DNA of 64,000 nucleotides from Comamonadaceae bacterium. Lineage in GTDB: Bacteria; Pseudomonadota; Gammaproteobacteria; Burkholderiales; Burkholderiaceae_C. A program made the position numbers and the translations under genes. Shown here piece after piece: positions 27,572 to 36,710 of the stretch (within the stretch, counting starts at the first letter, position 1; each line of letters begins with the position of its first letter). The notes beneath the pieces are model-generated. The model worked only from the letters and a program-made list of their open reading frames with translations, ran no database searches and was not told where the DNA came from. Location of the stretch: positions 1 to 64,000 of the forward strand of contig CANJPU010000011.1 in the NCBI GenBank assembly GCA_947476285.1, written 5' to 3'.

Positions 27572-28438
27572 CTACTCCTTTTGGCCTGCTTTTGTGCTGC
27601 GTGTGCTGGCGGGTCTGCGTGGCTTTGCGCGCTGGCTGCCCTGCGCGAATGCGGCCAGCCCGTGGCCCAGCGCAGAGATGGCCTCGGGCTCCATGCCTTC
27701 GAGCAGTTTGACAATAGACGATGTGGCCGGTGGTAGTCGCACCTGCGCAGTATCGCGCCATATGCCGTTGAAAAAGATCGACGCCATTTGCTCGGCGACT
27801 TCCACCGGGCTGAGCTTGCCCGGCCTGAACCACTCCACCGCGCCGATCAGGCTGCCCAGCAGTGCGGTGCGCAAGACCATCAGGTTGACATCGGCGCGCA
27901 GCTCACCGGCGTCCAGTGCGCCCTGCAGCAAGTCGCCCCAAAATTTTGCGTACGCCTGCGGATAGCTGGCAAAGCGTGCCTGCACGGATTCTGGCACCTG
28001 GTCATGAATCTTCATGAAGGCCAGTGTGTAGTTGCTGCGGCGCAAGCTGCGTGAGAGCTGCGCGCGCATGGCGATGGCGATGCGGTCCTTGTAGCTGGTC
28101 TGGGGCGGCAAGCCCGCCATGGATTCGCGCAGGCTCTCAATGGTGGGGCCCAGCGCGGTCTTGAGAAACTCCTCGACCAGATCTTCCTTGGAATGGAAGT
28201 AGTAATACATTGCGCCGCTTTGCGTGCCCGCCTCCAGGGCGATGTCCTCCAGCCGCACAGCCGCGTAGCCGCGCTCGCAAAACAGCTTGGCCGCAGCATC
28301 CAGAATCAGCTGGCGTTTGAGTGTGGATTTGGGCCGCGTGCCAGTGCTGGCCCGCACGCGCACGCGGCTGCTTGTCGCGCGGCTTGTGCTGGCAGGTCGC
28401 TTGCGCTTGTCTGGGTTCAGGCTGGGTCGGGCGGGCAT
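27572..28438 (-). CDS. TetR family transcriptional regulator
   Basis: The 288-residue protein has a basic N-terminal tail of about 45 residues, then the TetR helix-turn-helix LILDAAAKLFCERGYAAVRLEDIALEAG... with MYYYFHSKEDL, and a long ligand-binding domain. ATG 28438 is chosen because the upstream frame is hydrophobic and lies over the promoter region. It is the first gene of the hydratase/ACAD11-like transcript and divergent from the SDR-ligase-Bug-dehydrogenase operon. A CoA thioester is a likely effector, by analogy with FadR/PsrA-type regulators. Confidence 0.9.
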   Translation of the reverse strand: MPARPSLNPDKRKRPASTSRATSSRVRVRASTGTRPKSTLKRQLILDAAAKLFCERGYAAVRLEDIALEAGTQSGAMYYYFHSKEDLVEEFLKTALGPTIESLRESMAGLPPQTSYKDRIAIAMRAQLSRSLRRSNYTLAFMKIHDQVPESVQARFASYPQAYAKFWGDLLQGALDAGELRADVNLMVLRTALLGSLIGAVEWFRPGKLSPVEVAEQMASIFFNGIWRDTAQVRLPPATSSIVKLLEGMEPEAISALGHGLAAFAQGSQRAKPRRPASTRSTKAGQKE

Positions 28439-28556
28439 TGCGCCAAAATATACCAGCTTGATTGGAAAATATAAACTTACTTCGATTACCAGCGCCTCGT
28501 AATGCCCGGGACAACAGAGAAATTGAAGCAATGCCGCCGTCTTTCGGGCTGCGCCA

Positions 28557-28578
28557 GTTTCTAATGCCTTTTAGAAAC
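28557..28578. promoter_or_regulatory. Candidate TetR operator
   Basis: GTTTCTAA (28557-28564) and TTAGAAAC (28571-28578) are perfect 8-bp arms with a 6-bp spacer, lying 3 bases upstream of a -35 box and between the divergent TetR and SDR genes. The 22-bp size and place are what a TetR-family repressor site would have. Confidence 0.6.
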
Positions 28579-28581
28579 ACG

Positions 28582-28611
28582 TTGACATACAGCCGCGCTG
28601 AGTGAGATACT
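28582..28611 (+). promoter_or_regulatory. Sigma-70-like promoter for the SDR-ligase operon
   Basis: TTGACA (28582-28587) is followed after 18 bases by GATACT (28606-28611), 51 bases before the SDR start. The adjoining palindrome at 28557-28578 suggests repression by the divergent TetR protein. Confidence 0.6.
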
Positions 28612-28662
28612 TTTTTCCGCTCAGGCTTGGGTGCTGGAGCGCCAACACAGGAGTACTTCCGC

Positions 28663-29541
28663 ATGGGCTGCTTAACCGGCAAGGCCGTGATCATCACCGG
28701 GGCCGGCCAGGGCCTTGGGCAAGCATATGCGCAAGATGCGGCCAGAGAAGGCGCGGCAGTCTTGGTCAATGACATAGACCCTTCGCACTGCGAAGCCGTC
28801 GCAGCGGCCATTCGCGATGCGGGCGGCCTTGCCCTGGCCCACCCCGCCGATGTTTCCGACTGGGAACAAACCCGGCTGCTGATTGATCGCTGCGTGAAGG
28901 CCTTCGGCAGGCTCGATGGTCTGGTCAACAATGCCGCGCGTCTGCACAACGCAAAGCCCGAAGAAGAAACCGAAGCCGCGCTGCGCACCATCGTGGAGTG
29001 CAACATATTGGGCTCGATGTTCTGCGGCGTGCATGCCAGCCGCCAGATGCTGGCCCAAGGCAGTGGCAGTATTGTCAACGTGAGCTCCGGTGCGCAGACG
29101 GGCTTTGCCGGCCTGGGTGCCTACGGCGCCACCAAGGGCGCCATCGCATCCCTCACCTACGCCTGGGCCATCGAACACGGCCCGCGCGGCATTCGCGTCA
29201 ATGCCATCTCACCCATCGCCCGCTCTCCCATGTCCGAGCAGGGCCGCATTACGTCCATCGCCAGAGGCGAGACGCCGCGCCCGCAGCCAACCGTGATGCC
29301 CGCTGACAACGCCGCACTGGTCAGTTACCTGCTGTCCGACCTTGCCGCCGGTATCAATGGCCAGGTGGTGCGCTTTGATGGCAAGAAGCTTTATCTGATG
29401 AGCCATCCGCAGGTGATTGACTCGTCGGCGGCCTGCGCCAGCCTGACGCTGGAAAACGTGCAACAGGCTTTCGACACAGAGCTTCGTGCGCGCCTACAGC
29501 CGTGTGGAATTGTGCTCGCCCAGATGGGCATCAAAAGCTGA
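28663..29541 (+). CDS. Short-chain dehydrogenase/reductase
   Basis: The 292-residue SDR has ITGAGQGLGQAYA, LVNNAA, and the catalytic Ser and YGATK (VSSGAQTGFAGLGAYGATK). The C-terminal about 60 residues extend past a classical SDR and resemble the tail of hydroxyacyl-CoA dehydrogenases of the multifunctional-enzyme-2 kind. CAGGAG precedes ATG 28663. It heads the operon with an acyl-CoA ligase, a Bug protein and an acyl-CoA dehydrogenase pair; a 3-hydroxyacyl-CoA dehydrogenase role fits. Confidence 0.88.
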   Translation: MGCLTGKAVIITGAGQGLGQAYAQDAAREGAAVLVNDIDPSHCEAVAAAIRDAGGLALAHPADVSDWEQTRLLIDRCVKAFGRLDGLVNNAARLHNAKPEEETEAALRTIVECNILGSMFCGVHASRQMLAQGSGSIVNVSSGAQTGFAGLGAYGATKGAIASLTYAWAIEHGPRGIRVNAISPIARSPMSEQGRITSIARGETPRPQPTVMPADNAALVSYLLSDLAAGINGQVVRFDGKKLYLMSHPQVIDSSAACASLTLENVQQAFDTELRARLQPCGIVLAQMGIKS

Positions 29542-29543
29542 AC

Positions 29544-31073
29544 ATGCACCCGCTTGCAGCCAGCTCGCTCGAAAGGCGCACGCGTGCCACCTGGGAGCGC
29601 TGCAGTGCGCAGCTTTGCGTTGAATTCAAAGGCCGATCATTCTCCTGGGGCGACGTCGCCCGCTTCGCCCTGCAGCTCGATGCGCTGCTTTCGGCGCATG
29701 GCTGCCACCGCGGTCATCGGGTGGCCGTCATTGCGCGCAGCACTCCGGGCGTTCTGGCCAGCCAGTATGCGCTGCTGGGCACCGGGCGCGAGCTCGTCAT
29801 CGTCAATCCCTTTGCGCCGCAGGCCGCCATCGCCTCCGAGCTGGCGCGGCTGGCGCCCCTCGTTGTGATCGCCCACGCGCGCGATTGGGACACGCCTGAG
29901 CTGGCCCAGTGGCAAGGCCCAGCACATGCGCTAGCCGTGCGCATCGGCCACGACGATCTGAGCGCACCCATCGCCAACACACCCGCGCACTGGGCAGGCC
30001 TGCCATCGGTCTCACCTGGCGATGCCGCCGCAGTGGAGATGCTCACCAGCGGCACCACTGGCGCGCCCAAGCGCGCACGAATGCGCGCAGACACAGTGGA
30101 TGCCGCAGGCCAGGACGCCTGGGACACGCTGACCGACATCGAGCGTTACACCGCATCTGCCGACAGGGCGCAACCGTTCCTAAACTTCTGGCCCTTGACC
30201 AACGTAGGCGGCCTGTCCTTCGTCTTTCATGCTGCGCTGGAAGGCCGCGCCATGGTGTTGTTCGAGCGATTCGACGTGGCCGCCTATGTGGAGGCGGTGC
30301 GCCGCTGGCAGCCGGCTGTGCTCACGCTGCCGCCGGCGCAACTGCGAATGGTCATGGCCGCGCAAGTGGCGCCAAGTGACCTGGCCTGCGCAGCAGTCGT
30401 TCGCTCAGCCAACGCGCCGCTCGACCCGAGTCTGCGCGATGAATTCGAGGCCGCATACCGCATACCCATCATGACGTATTACGGCGTCACCGAATTTTGC
30501 GGCGTGGTCTCGGGCTGGCCCATGGAGGTCTTCATGCGTCTGCGCAAATCCAAGGCCGCCAGTGTGGGCCTACCGCGTCCGGGCGTTGGCTTTCGCATCG
30601 TCCTGCAAGCAGGCGGCAAAGCACTGCCGCCCGATGCCATCGGCACGCTTGAAGTGCGGGTGGGCCGGCTGGGGCCGCAGTGGATCACCACCTCCGACAT
30701 GGGCCGCATCGACGCCGATGGTTTCCTCTTTCTTGAAGGGCGTGCCGATGGCGCCATCAACCGAGGCGGCTTCAAGATACTGCCCGAAACCATCGTGCAG
30801 GCCTTGCGCACCCATCCGGCTGTGTACGACGCCGCTGTCATCGGCCTGACCGATGAGCGCCTGGGTGCGGTGCCCATTGCATTCGTAGAGCTGCGTGAGG
30901 GGGCAGCTTTGGTGAGCGAGACTCAGCTACGCGACTATCTGCGCGGCAAGCTGGTCGCCTACCAGGTGCCGCAGCGCGTGCATGTGCTGAGCCAGTTGCC
31001 GCGCACGCCCACCATGAAGGTCAACATCGCACAGCTTGATGACATTGCACGTGCCAACCCCGACGCACAATGA
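29544..31073 (+). CDS. Acyl-CoA synthetase / AMP-dependent ligase
   Basis: The 509-residue adenylate-forming enzyme has the P-loop LTSGTTGAPKRAR, MTYYGVTEFCG, TSDMGRIDADGFLFLEGR, the hinge GADGAINRGGFKILPE-like segment, and PRTPTMKVN with the C-terminal catalytic Lys. It activates a carboxylic acid to its CoA thioester. It starts 2 bases after the SDR stop and precedes a Bug protein, which would supply the acid. The substrate is unknown. Confidence 0.93.
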   Translation: MHPLAASSLERRTRATWERCSAQLCVEFKGRSFSWGDVARFALQLDALLSAHGCHRGHRVAVIARSTPGVLASQYALLGTGRELVIVNPFAPQAAIASELARLAPLVVIAHARDWDTPELAQWQGPAHALAVRIGHDDLSAPIANTPAHWAGLPSVSPGDAAAVEMLTSGTTGAPKRARMRADTVDAAGQDAWDTLTDIERYTASADRAQPFLNFWPLTNVGGLSFVFHAALEGRAMVLFERFDVAAYVEAVRRWQPAVLTLPPAQLRMVMAAQVAPSDLACAAVVRSANAPLDPSLRDEFEAAYRIPIMTYYGVTEFCGVVSGWPMEVFMRLRKSKAASVGLPRPGVGFRIVLQAGGKALPPDAIGTLEVRVGRLGPQWITTSDMGRIDADGFLFLEGRADGAINRGGFKILPETIVQALRTHPAVYDAAVIGLTDERLGAVPIAFVELREGAALVSETQLRDYLRGKLVAYQVPQRVHVLSQLPRTPTMKVNIAQLDDIARANPDAQ

Positions 31074-31108
31074 AATATGCACAGCCCACATGCCCACCGG
31101 AGACAAAA

Positions 31109-32092
31109 ATGAAACTCGCTCTGTCCATCGCAGCACTGGCCCTGGCCCTGGCATCGGCCGCCACACAGGCCCAGCCATCCTCGGCCGCAGCCTATCCTGA
31201 TCGCACCATTCGCCTGATCGTGCCGCTTGCGCCGGGTGGTTCGGCCGACGCGCTGGGCCGCATGGTGGCCAAGGCCTTGCAGGACAGATTGGGCAAGCCG
31301 GTGATTGTGGACAACCGACCCGGCGCGGGCACCACCATCGGCATGCTGGCAGTGGCCAAGGCACCGCCCGATGGCTACACCATTGGCCTGGGCAACATTG
31401 CCAGCCATTCGCTCAACCCCTTGCTGATGGCCAGCATCCCCTACGACGCGGCGCGTGATTTCGCACCCATCACGCGCGTGGCTGATCAAGTGGCCATGCT
31501 GGTGGTCAACCCCAACAAGGTGCCCGCCACCAATATGACCGAGCTGCTGGCCTATGCCAGGGCCAACCCCGGCAAGCTCAGCTTCGGCTCCACCAGTTCG
31601 GGCGGCTCTACCCACATCGGCATGGAACTCTTCGCGGCCAAGGCCGGCATCAAGATGACCCATGTGCCCTACAAAGGGTCCGCGCCCATGCTCAACGACT
31701 TGCTCGCAGGCCAGATTGATCTGGTGCTCGATCCCTTCTCCAGCTCGGGCCCCCATGTACAGGCCGGCAAGTTGCGCGCCCTGGGCGTGATAGGGCCTCA
31801 GCGGCAGTTTTATGCACCCGAGCTGCCCGCGATCAACGAGTTCGTGCCAGGGGCCGAGATGGTCACCTGGAACGGCATGTTCGCACCGGCCGGCACGCCC
31901 ACCGCCATCGTGGACAAACTGGCCACCGAAATCCGCGCCTATCTCAACGAGCCGGCCACTCGCGATCTGCTGCGCAAGATGGGCATGACACCCGGCGCAG
32001 ACTCACCCGAGGAGTTTCGCAAGTTCATCGCCGACGAACGCGCGCGCTTCAAGCCGGTGATCGAGCAGGCCGGCATACGGCTGGAGAACTGA
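31109..32092 (+). CDS. Bug-family TTT substrate-binding protein
   Basis: The 327-residue periplasmic protein has a signal peptide (MKLALSIAALALALASAATQ), then AYPDRTIRLIVPLAPGGSAD, DNRPGAGTTIGML, PDGYTIGL and THVPYKGS. It lies between the acyl-CoA ligase and the dehydrogenase pair in one operon, so it probably captures the acid that the ligase activates. GGAGA lies ahead of ATG 31109. Confidence 0.94.
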   Translation: MKLALSIAALALALASAATQAQPSSAAAYPDRTIRLIVPLAPGGSADALGRMVAKALQDRLGKPVIVDNRPGAGTTIGMLAVAKAPPDGYTIGLGNIASHSLNPLLMASIPYDAARDFAPITRVADQVAMLVVNPNKVPATNMTELLAYARANPGKLSFGSTSSGGSTHIGMELFAAKAGIKMTHVPYKGSAPMLNDLLAGQIDLVLDPFSSSGPHVQAGKLRALGVIGPQRQFYAPELPAINEFVPGAEMVTWNGMFAPAGTPTAIVDKLATEIRAYLNEPATRDLLRKMGMTPGADSPEEFRKFIADERARFKPVIEQAGIRLEN

Positions 32093-32126
32093 TGCACGCC
32101 AACGCGTCACACATCGGAGAACGGTC

Positions 32127-33293
32127 TTGCAACTGAACTTCACGCCCGAGGAACAAGCCTTCAGGCATGAGGTGCGCGCCTGGCTGCAAGCCAATGCGCC
32201 CACCGGCAAGCGCCCCAAGGAAGGCGCGGCCATGCGTGAGTTCGACACCGCATGGCAGCGCAAGCAATACGAGGCGGGCTGGGGCGGTATCTCTTGGCCG
32301 GCGCAGTACGGCGGCAAGGGCTTGCCGCTCAGCCAGCAGATGATCTGGTTTGAAGAATATGCGCGGGCCGGCGCGCCAGCGCCGGGCAGCATGTTCGTCG
32401 CATTGAACCATGGCGGCCCCACCCTCATCGTGCGCGGCACGCCCGAGCAAAAGGCATTTCACTTGCCGCGCATCCTGCGCGGCGAATCGGTCTGGTGCCA
32501 GGGATTCTCAGAGCCTTGGGCTGGCTCCGATCTGGCGGGCTTGCGCGCGAAGGGCGTGGTCGATGGCGATCATCTTGTCGTCACTGGCCAGAAAATCTGG
32601 ACCTCCTACGCCACAGTGGCAAACTACCAGGAACTGCTGGTGCGCACCGACCCAGCCGCACCGCGCCACAAGGGCATCACCTGGGTCATTTGCGACATGA
32701 AGTTGCCCGGCATCACGGTGCGGCCGATTCAGGCCATGCCGGGCTACTCGCCGTTTTGCGAAGTGTTTTATGACGAGGTGCGCATCCCCTTGTCCAATGT
32801 GGTGGGCCAGATCAACGACGGCTGGAACGTGGCGATGTCCACTCTGTCATTTGAGCGCGGCACCGCCCTCATCTGCTATCAGGTGGAGCTGGAGCGAACG
32901 GTGGAGCGGCTGATTGCACTGGCCGGCGAGGTGACGGGGCCGGACGGCATACGAGCGGCCATCGCACATGACGACATCGCCTGCGCATTGGCGCGCCTTC
33001 GCACCGAGGCGGCTGCCTTGCGGGCGATGAATTACCTCACCCTCTCGCGCAGCAGCCGGCAGGATGTGCCTGGGGCCGAGAGCACCATGGCCGCGCTCTA
33101 CTTCGGAGAGTTGCTCAACCGGGTGCACCGGGTGGCTCTGGAGGTGCTGGGCCCGCTGTCCATCGAACGCGCCGGGATCTCCGACGTCTGGGGCTTCGGC
33201 TATCTTGACGCGTTCAAGCAGACCATTGCCGGCGGCACATCAGAGATCCGGCGCAACATCATCGGCGAGCGCGTGCTCGGCCTGCCGCGATGA
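32127..33293 (+). CDS. Acyl-CoA dehydrogenase, long subunit of a pair (TTG start)
   Basis: The 388-residue protein has the FAD-binding CQGFSEPWAGSDLAG and GQKIWTSYA, and ends with IAGGTSEIRRNIIGERVLGL. The Glu that usually precedes GTSE is Gly, as in the long subunits of heteromeric dehydrogenases of steroid-type catabolism (FadE/ChsE group), whose base lies elsewhere. The TTG start is supported by GGAGA seven bases upstream and by homology starting at QLNFTPEEQAF. It overlaps the next gene by ATGA, which encodes the likely partner subunit. Confidence 0.9.
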   Translation: MQLNFTPEEQAFRHEVRAWLQANAPTGKRPKEGAAMREFDTAWQRKQYEAGWGGISWPAQYGGKGLPLSQQMIWFEEYARAGAPAPGSMFVALNHGGPTLIVRGTPEQKAFHLPRILRGESVWCQGFSEPWAGSDLAGLRAKGVVDGDHLVVTGQKIWTSYATVANYQELLVRTDPAAPRHKGITWVICDMKLPGITVRPIQAMPGYSPFCEVFYDEVRIPLSNVVGQINDGWNVAMSTLSFERGTALICYQVELERTVERLIALAGEVTGPDGIRAAIAHDDIACALARLRTEAAALRAMNYLTLSRSSRQDVPGAESTMAALYFGELLNRVHRVALEVLGPLSIERAGISDVWGFGYLDAFKQTIAGGTSEIRRNIIGERVLGLPR

Positions 33294-34318
33294 TCGATTT
33301 TCTTCCCGACCAAAGCCAGGAGCAGGCGCAAGAAAGCTTCATTGCCTTTCTGGGCCGCGAAGCGCCGATCACGCGGCTGCGCAAGCCGCAAGACACGTCG
33401 ACCCCGCGTGACGCACAACTGTGGAAACCCATGGCCGACCTAGGTTGGCTGGGCCTGGGCGTGGCGCAGGATCAGGGCGGCCTGGGTCTGGGCATTGCAG
33501 AGGAGATGCTGTTGTTCGTGCAGGCTGGCCGTCACCTGATCTCGCCTGCGCTGCTGTCCACCGTGATGGGCGCACACCTGGCGAGCGCGCTGGGGCAAAC
33601 CCAATTGGCCAGTGACGTCATCGAAGGCCGCACGCCAGTCGGCCTGGCCAGTGCCACCAGGCCCGCGCAGCTTGGGGCCCGTTGCAACGGTGACCTTCAT
33701 TGCTACGACGCGGTGCATTGCGATTGGCTGGTGGCATGGGACAGCACGGGTATTGCGCTGTTGGAGCGATCGGCATTCACGGCGCGTGAGCGCGTTGCTG
33801 CCCTGGATGAAACCGTGCTGCTGGAAGTGGCCAGCTTGCATGATGCAGTGCCCGCCGCATGGGTGCCCGCCGCGCAGGCGCCGCTACAGCATCACGCCAC
33901 CATCCTCAATGCCGCCATGCTGGTTGGCATGGCACAAGGCGCGCGAGACCTGGCTGTGGCCTATGCCAAGATACGCGAACAATTCGGCAAGCCCATAGGC
34001 TCATTCCAGGCCATCAAGCACATGTGCGCTGACATGGCGGTGCGCTGCGAAGCGGCATCGGCGCAAACCATTTTCGGCGCATTGGCCAAGCACGAGTTGC
34101 GCCCCGATTTGGCCTTCCAGGCTGCCTGCGCAAAATCGATTGCCGTGGATGCGGCCATTGAGAACGGCGCTGCCGCGGTCAGGGTGCACGGCGGAATGGG
34201 ATTCACCGCTGAGTGCGAGGCCCATTTGTTTCTCAAGCGAGCCCACGTGCTGGACCAGACCGGCGACAACCGCAGGAGGCTGCAGGATTTCGTGCTGCGT
34301 CAGGCGGCGCCGGTGTGA
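33290..34318 (+). CDS. Acyl-CoA dehydrogenase-like short subunit
   Basis: The 342-residue protein has the dehydrogenase fold (LGWLGLGVAQDQGGLGLGIAEE, YAKIREQFGKPIGSFQAIKH, VHGGMGFTAECEAHLFLKR) but lacks the SEP-x-x-GSD FAD loop and the C-terminal GTSE motif. Such degenerate subunits pair with a complete one to form alpha2-beta2 enzymes in steroid and related degradation. The ATGA overlap with the complete subunit supports this. It ends 42 bases from the convergent CoA-transferase gene. Confidence 0.88.
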   Translation: MIDFLPDQSQEQAQESFIAFLGREAPITRLRKPQDTSTPRDAQLWKPMADLGWLGLGVAQDQGGLGLGIAEEMLLFVQAGRHLISPALLSTVMGAHLASALGQTQLASDVIEGRTPVGLASATRPAQLGARCNGDLHCYDAVHCDWLVAWDSTGIALLERSAFTARERVAALDETVLLEVASLHDAVPAAWVPAAQAPLQHHATILNAAMLVGMAQGARDLAVAYAKIREQFGKPIGSFQAIKHMCADMAVRCEAASAQTIFGALAKHELRPDLAFQAACAKSIAVDAAIENGAAAVRVHGGMGFTAECEAHLFLKRAHVLDQTGDNRRRLQDFVLRQAAPV

Positions 34319-34360
34319 GTGTCTTCACGGATGTCGGGCCGGCCATTACGGCCAAAGCTT

Positions 34361-35587
34361 TCACCCCACAGCGTCGCCGCTTACCTTCACCGCCCCCATC
34401 TTTACCAGCTCAGCCACTTCATCTGAAGAATAGCCCGCCTCCTGCAGCAACTGCACCGTATCTTGCCCCAGCATCGGTGCATGGCGGCGAAGCTTGAAGT
34501 CCTGGTTGTTGAACTGTACGGGGCTGCGCACGCTGCGATAGCTGCCTTCGGTTGGATGCTGGGCGATGCGAATCATGCCCACTGCCTTCAGGTGCTCATC
34601 GCCCTCTAGTTCCTCCAGCTTGCGCACTGGCATGCAGGGAATGCTGGATTTGTCGCAAAACTCAAGCCATTGCGCGTTGGTGTGCGTCGGCGCCATCTCT
34701 TGCACCAGCGCATAAAGCAAGTCGATGTGAAGCACCCGGTCGGGCAGGCGGGTAAAGCGCGGGTCCGCCGCAAAATCCGCCTTGCCAGTGAAGGCGAAGA
34801 AGTCTTGCCAGTTCTCGTCGGAGTACGGCAGGATGCACATGAAGCCATCGGCAGTGCGCACAGGCTTGCGGTACTTACTGAGCACGCGGGCAAAGCCATA
34901 GTCGCCAAGAGGTGGCTCGAAGGCTGCTGCGTGCAAGTGCTCGACCAGCACAAACTCGACCGAGGTCTCCAGCATGGGCACCTCGATGGCTTGGCCGCCG
35001 CCACCGCGTGCTTGTTGGTAGAGTCCGCCCAGCACCGCATAGGCCACCGCCTGGCCGGTGATCTTGTCGCACAGCACGGTGGGCGCGAAGGCCGGCGTGC
35101 CACTCACCCGCTCTTGCAGACTGGCCAGGCCCGAGCCAGCCTGTATGACATCGTCATAGGCTGCCTTGTCCGCGTAAGGTCCGCTCGATCCGAAACCGAC
35201 CGCCGCGCAGTAAACGATGTCGGGCTTGAGCGCGCGCACCGAGTCATAGTCCAGCCCCAGACGTGCAATCGCCTTGGGCCGCATGTTATGCATGAAGGCA
35301 TGGGCGCCGGCAATGATTTTTTTCAGAGCCGCCAAGCCCGCCGCACTTTTCAAATCAAGGCAGATGCTGCGCTTGTTGCGGTTGAGGTTAAGAAAATAAC
35401 CCGACATGCCCTCATGGCGCAGCGGCTTGTAGTGGCGAACCTGATCGCCTGCGAGCGTCTCCACCTTGATTACGTCCGCACCCATGTCGGCCAGAATGCG
35501 CGAGGCATAAGGCCCGAGCACCACGCTGGTGAGGTCCACGATGCGCACGCCTTGCAGCGGCCCATCGGAGAAATCGGGGGGTGTCAT
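34361..35587 (-). CDS. CaiB/BaiF family CoA-transferase
   Basis: The 408-residue class III CoA-transferase has GVRIVDLTSVVLGPYASRIL, ADMGADVIKVET, and KAAYDDVIQAGSG with the Asp that forms the acyl-enzyme in this family. It is the last gene of the minus-strand operon hydratase - dehydrogenase - dehydrogenase - transferase, and probably moves CoA between the pathway acid and another acid. Confidence 0.93.
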   Translation of the reverse strand: MTPPDFSDGPLQGVRIVDLTSVVLGPYASRILADMGADVIKVETLAGDQVRHYKPLRHEGMSGYFLNLNRNKRSICLDLKSAAGLAALKKIIAGAHAFMHNMRPKAIARLGLDYDSVRALKPDIVYCAAVGFGSSGPYADKAAYDDVIQAGSGLASLQERVSGTPAFAPTVLCDKITGQAVAYAVLGGLYQQARGGGGQAIEVPMLETSVEFVLVEHLHAAAFEPPLGDYGFARVLSKYRKPVRTADGFMCILPYSDENWQDFFAFTGKADFAADPRFTRLPDRVLHIDLLYALVQEMAPTHTNAQWLEFCDKSSIPCMPVRKLEELEGDEHLKAVGMIRIAQHPTEGSYRSVRSPVQFNNQDFKLRRHAPMLGQDTVQLLQEAGYSSDEVAELVKMGAVKVSGDAVG

Positions 35588-35597
35588 ACCCGCGCAC

Positions 35598-36710
35598 TCA
35601 AAGCTGGGTCAGCATGGGCCACAGTGCGGCGCCCCCCGTGGCGCAGACCTTGTTGCCGATGTCCTGCTGCCAGTAGGCATCACTTCCGAATTCATCGCGC
35701 CACGACCACAGCCGCCGGGTGAAGTAATGAAGCTGATGCTCTTGCGTGAAGCCGATCGCCGCATGCACCTGATGGCACAGCGCAGCCACCTGTCCCGCCG
35801 CCTCGCCGGCGCGGGCCTTGGCCATGGCCACCGTCATCTCAAAAGCTTCGTGTTGGCCCAAGCCCAAGGCAGACTCCCAGTGCTCAGCCGCCAACTCCGC
35901 GCAAGCCGCCGCCGCGGCGCACTGACTGGCCGCCTGCACCAGCATGGTCTGCACCGCAGGAAAGCGCGCAATCGCACGGCCGAACTGCACACGCTCATTG
36001 GCATAGTCCAGTGCAAAATCCAGGCAGCGCTCCATGGCGCCCACCATCTGGTGCGCACGCAGCAGTGCGCCGTGGTGCGCAAAGCCCGCCAGAGCCGCCT
36101 GCCCGGTTGCAGGGCGCACCGATTGCGCAGACACAGCCAGATCATCGAAGTACACGGTGTCACGCGCTTCGTTGGCTAGGTTCAACTTGGCTTCAGTGCG
36201 CAGGCCCGAGGTGGGCACGAGCACGAAGTAGCCCGCGTCCTGCGCATCCCGCGCCAAGACCAGCACCGCCCCCACCTGCCGTGCCCAAGGCACGCGCAGC
36301 GCGCTGCCGCTTAGTACAAAACCCGTGGCATCCTGCCGCAGGCGCGGTGCGCCGCCCTGGCTGGCCGGCGCAAGGCTCAAGGGCTGGCCCGGGTACACAT
36401 CGGCCGCGCCGCCCGCGTGGCTCCACAATGCGCGGGCCAGCATGGTCTCACCCAGAGGCAAGGGCAGCGCGTGGTAGGCGGCCTGCCGCGCCACGCGCAG
36501 GCCGTCGCTGGCCAACAGGCCGCTGCCGCCCTTGTCGCTGCTGACCAGCGCCGCCGCGAAGCCGGCTTGCTCCACCTGCTGCCACAGCGGCGCGGGCCAC
36601 TCGCCTTTATCGGCGGACATGAGCACGGGCCGGGTGACGATCTGGCTGAACAGGCGCTGCGCCTGCTCGATCACCATGGCCGAGAGTTCGGCGTCATAAG
36701 CTGTGCTCAT
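35598..36710 (-). CDS. Acyl-CoA dehydrogenase-like short subunit
   Basis: The 370-residue protein keeps the dehydrogenase fold (YANERVQFGRAIARFPAVQT, HQVHAAIGFTQEHQLHYFTR) but lacks SEP-x-x-GSD and the C-terminal GTSE motif, like the gene at 33290. Its start overlaps the stop of the complete subunit at 36707 by ATGA, and it lies 10 bases before the CoA-transferase. The two probably form one heteromeric enzyme. Confidence 0.88.
   Translation of the reverse strand: MSTAYDAELSAMVIEQAQRLFSQIVTRPVLMSADKGEWPAPLWQQVEQAGFAAALVSSDKGGSGLLASDGLRVARQAAYHALPLPLGETMLARALWSHAGGAADVYPGQPLSLAPASQGGAPRLRQDATGFVLSGSALRVPWARQVGAVLVLARDAQDAGYFVLVPTSGLRTEAKLNLANEARDTVYFDDLAVSAQSVRPATGQAALAGFAHHGALLRAHQMVGAMERCLDFALDYANERVQFGRAIARFPAVQTMLVQAASQCAAAAACAELAAEHWESALGLGQHEAFEMTVAMAKARAGEAAGQVAALCHQVHAAIGFTQEHQLHYFTRRLWSWRDEFGSDAYWQQDIGNKVCATGGAALWPMLTQL

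Noticed and set aside
34319..34360. Short GGCCG...CGGCC hairpin between convergent genes
   Set aside because: Arms of only 5 bp in GC-rich sequence and no T-tract; too weak to call a terminator.
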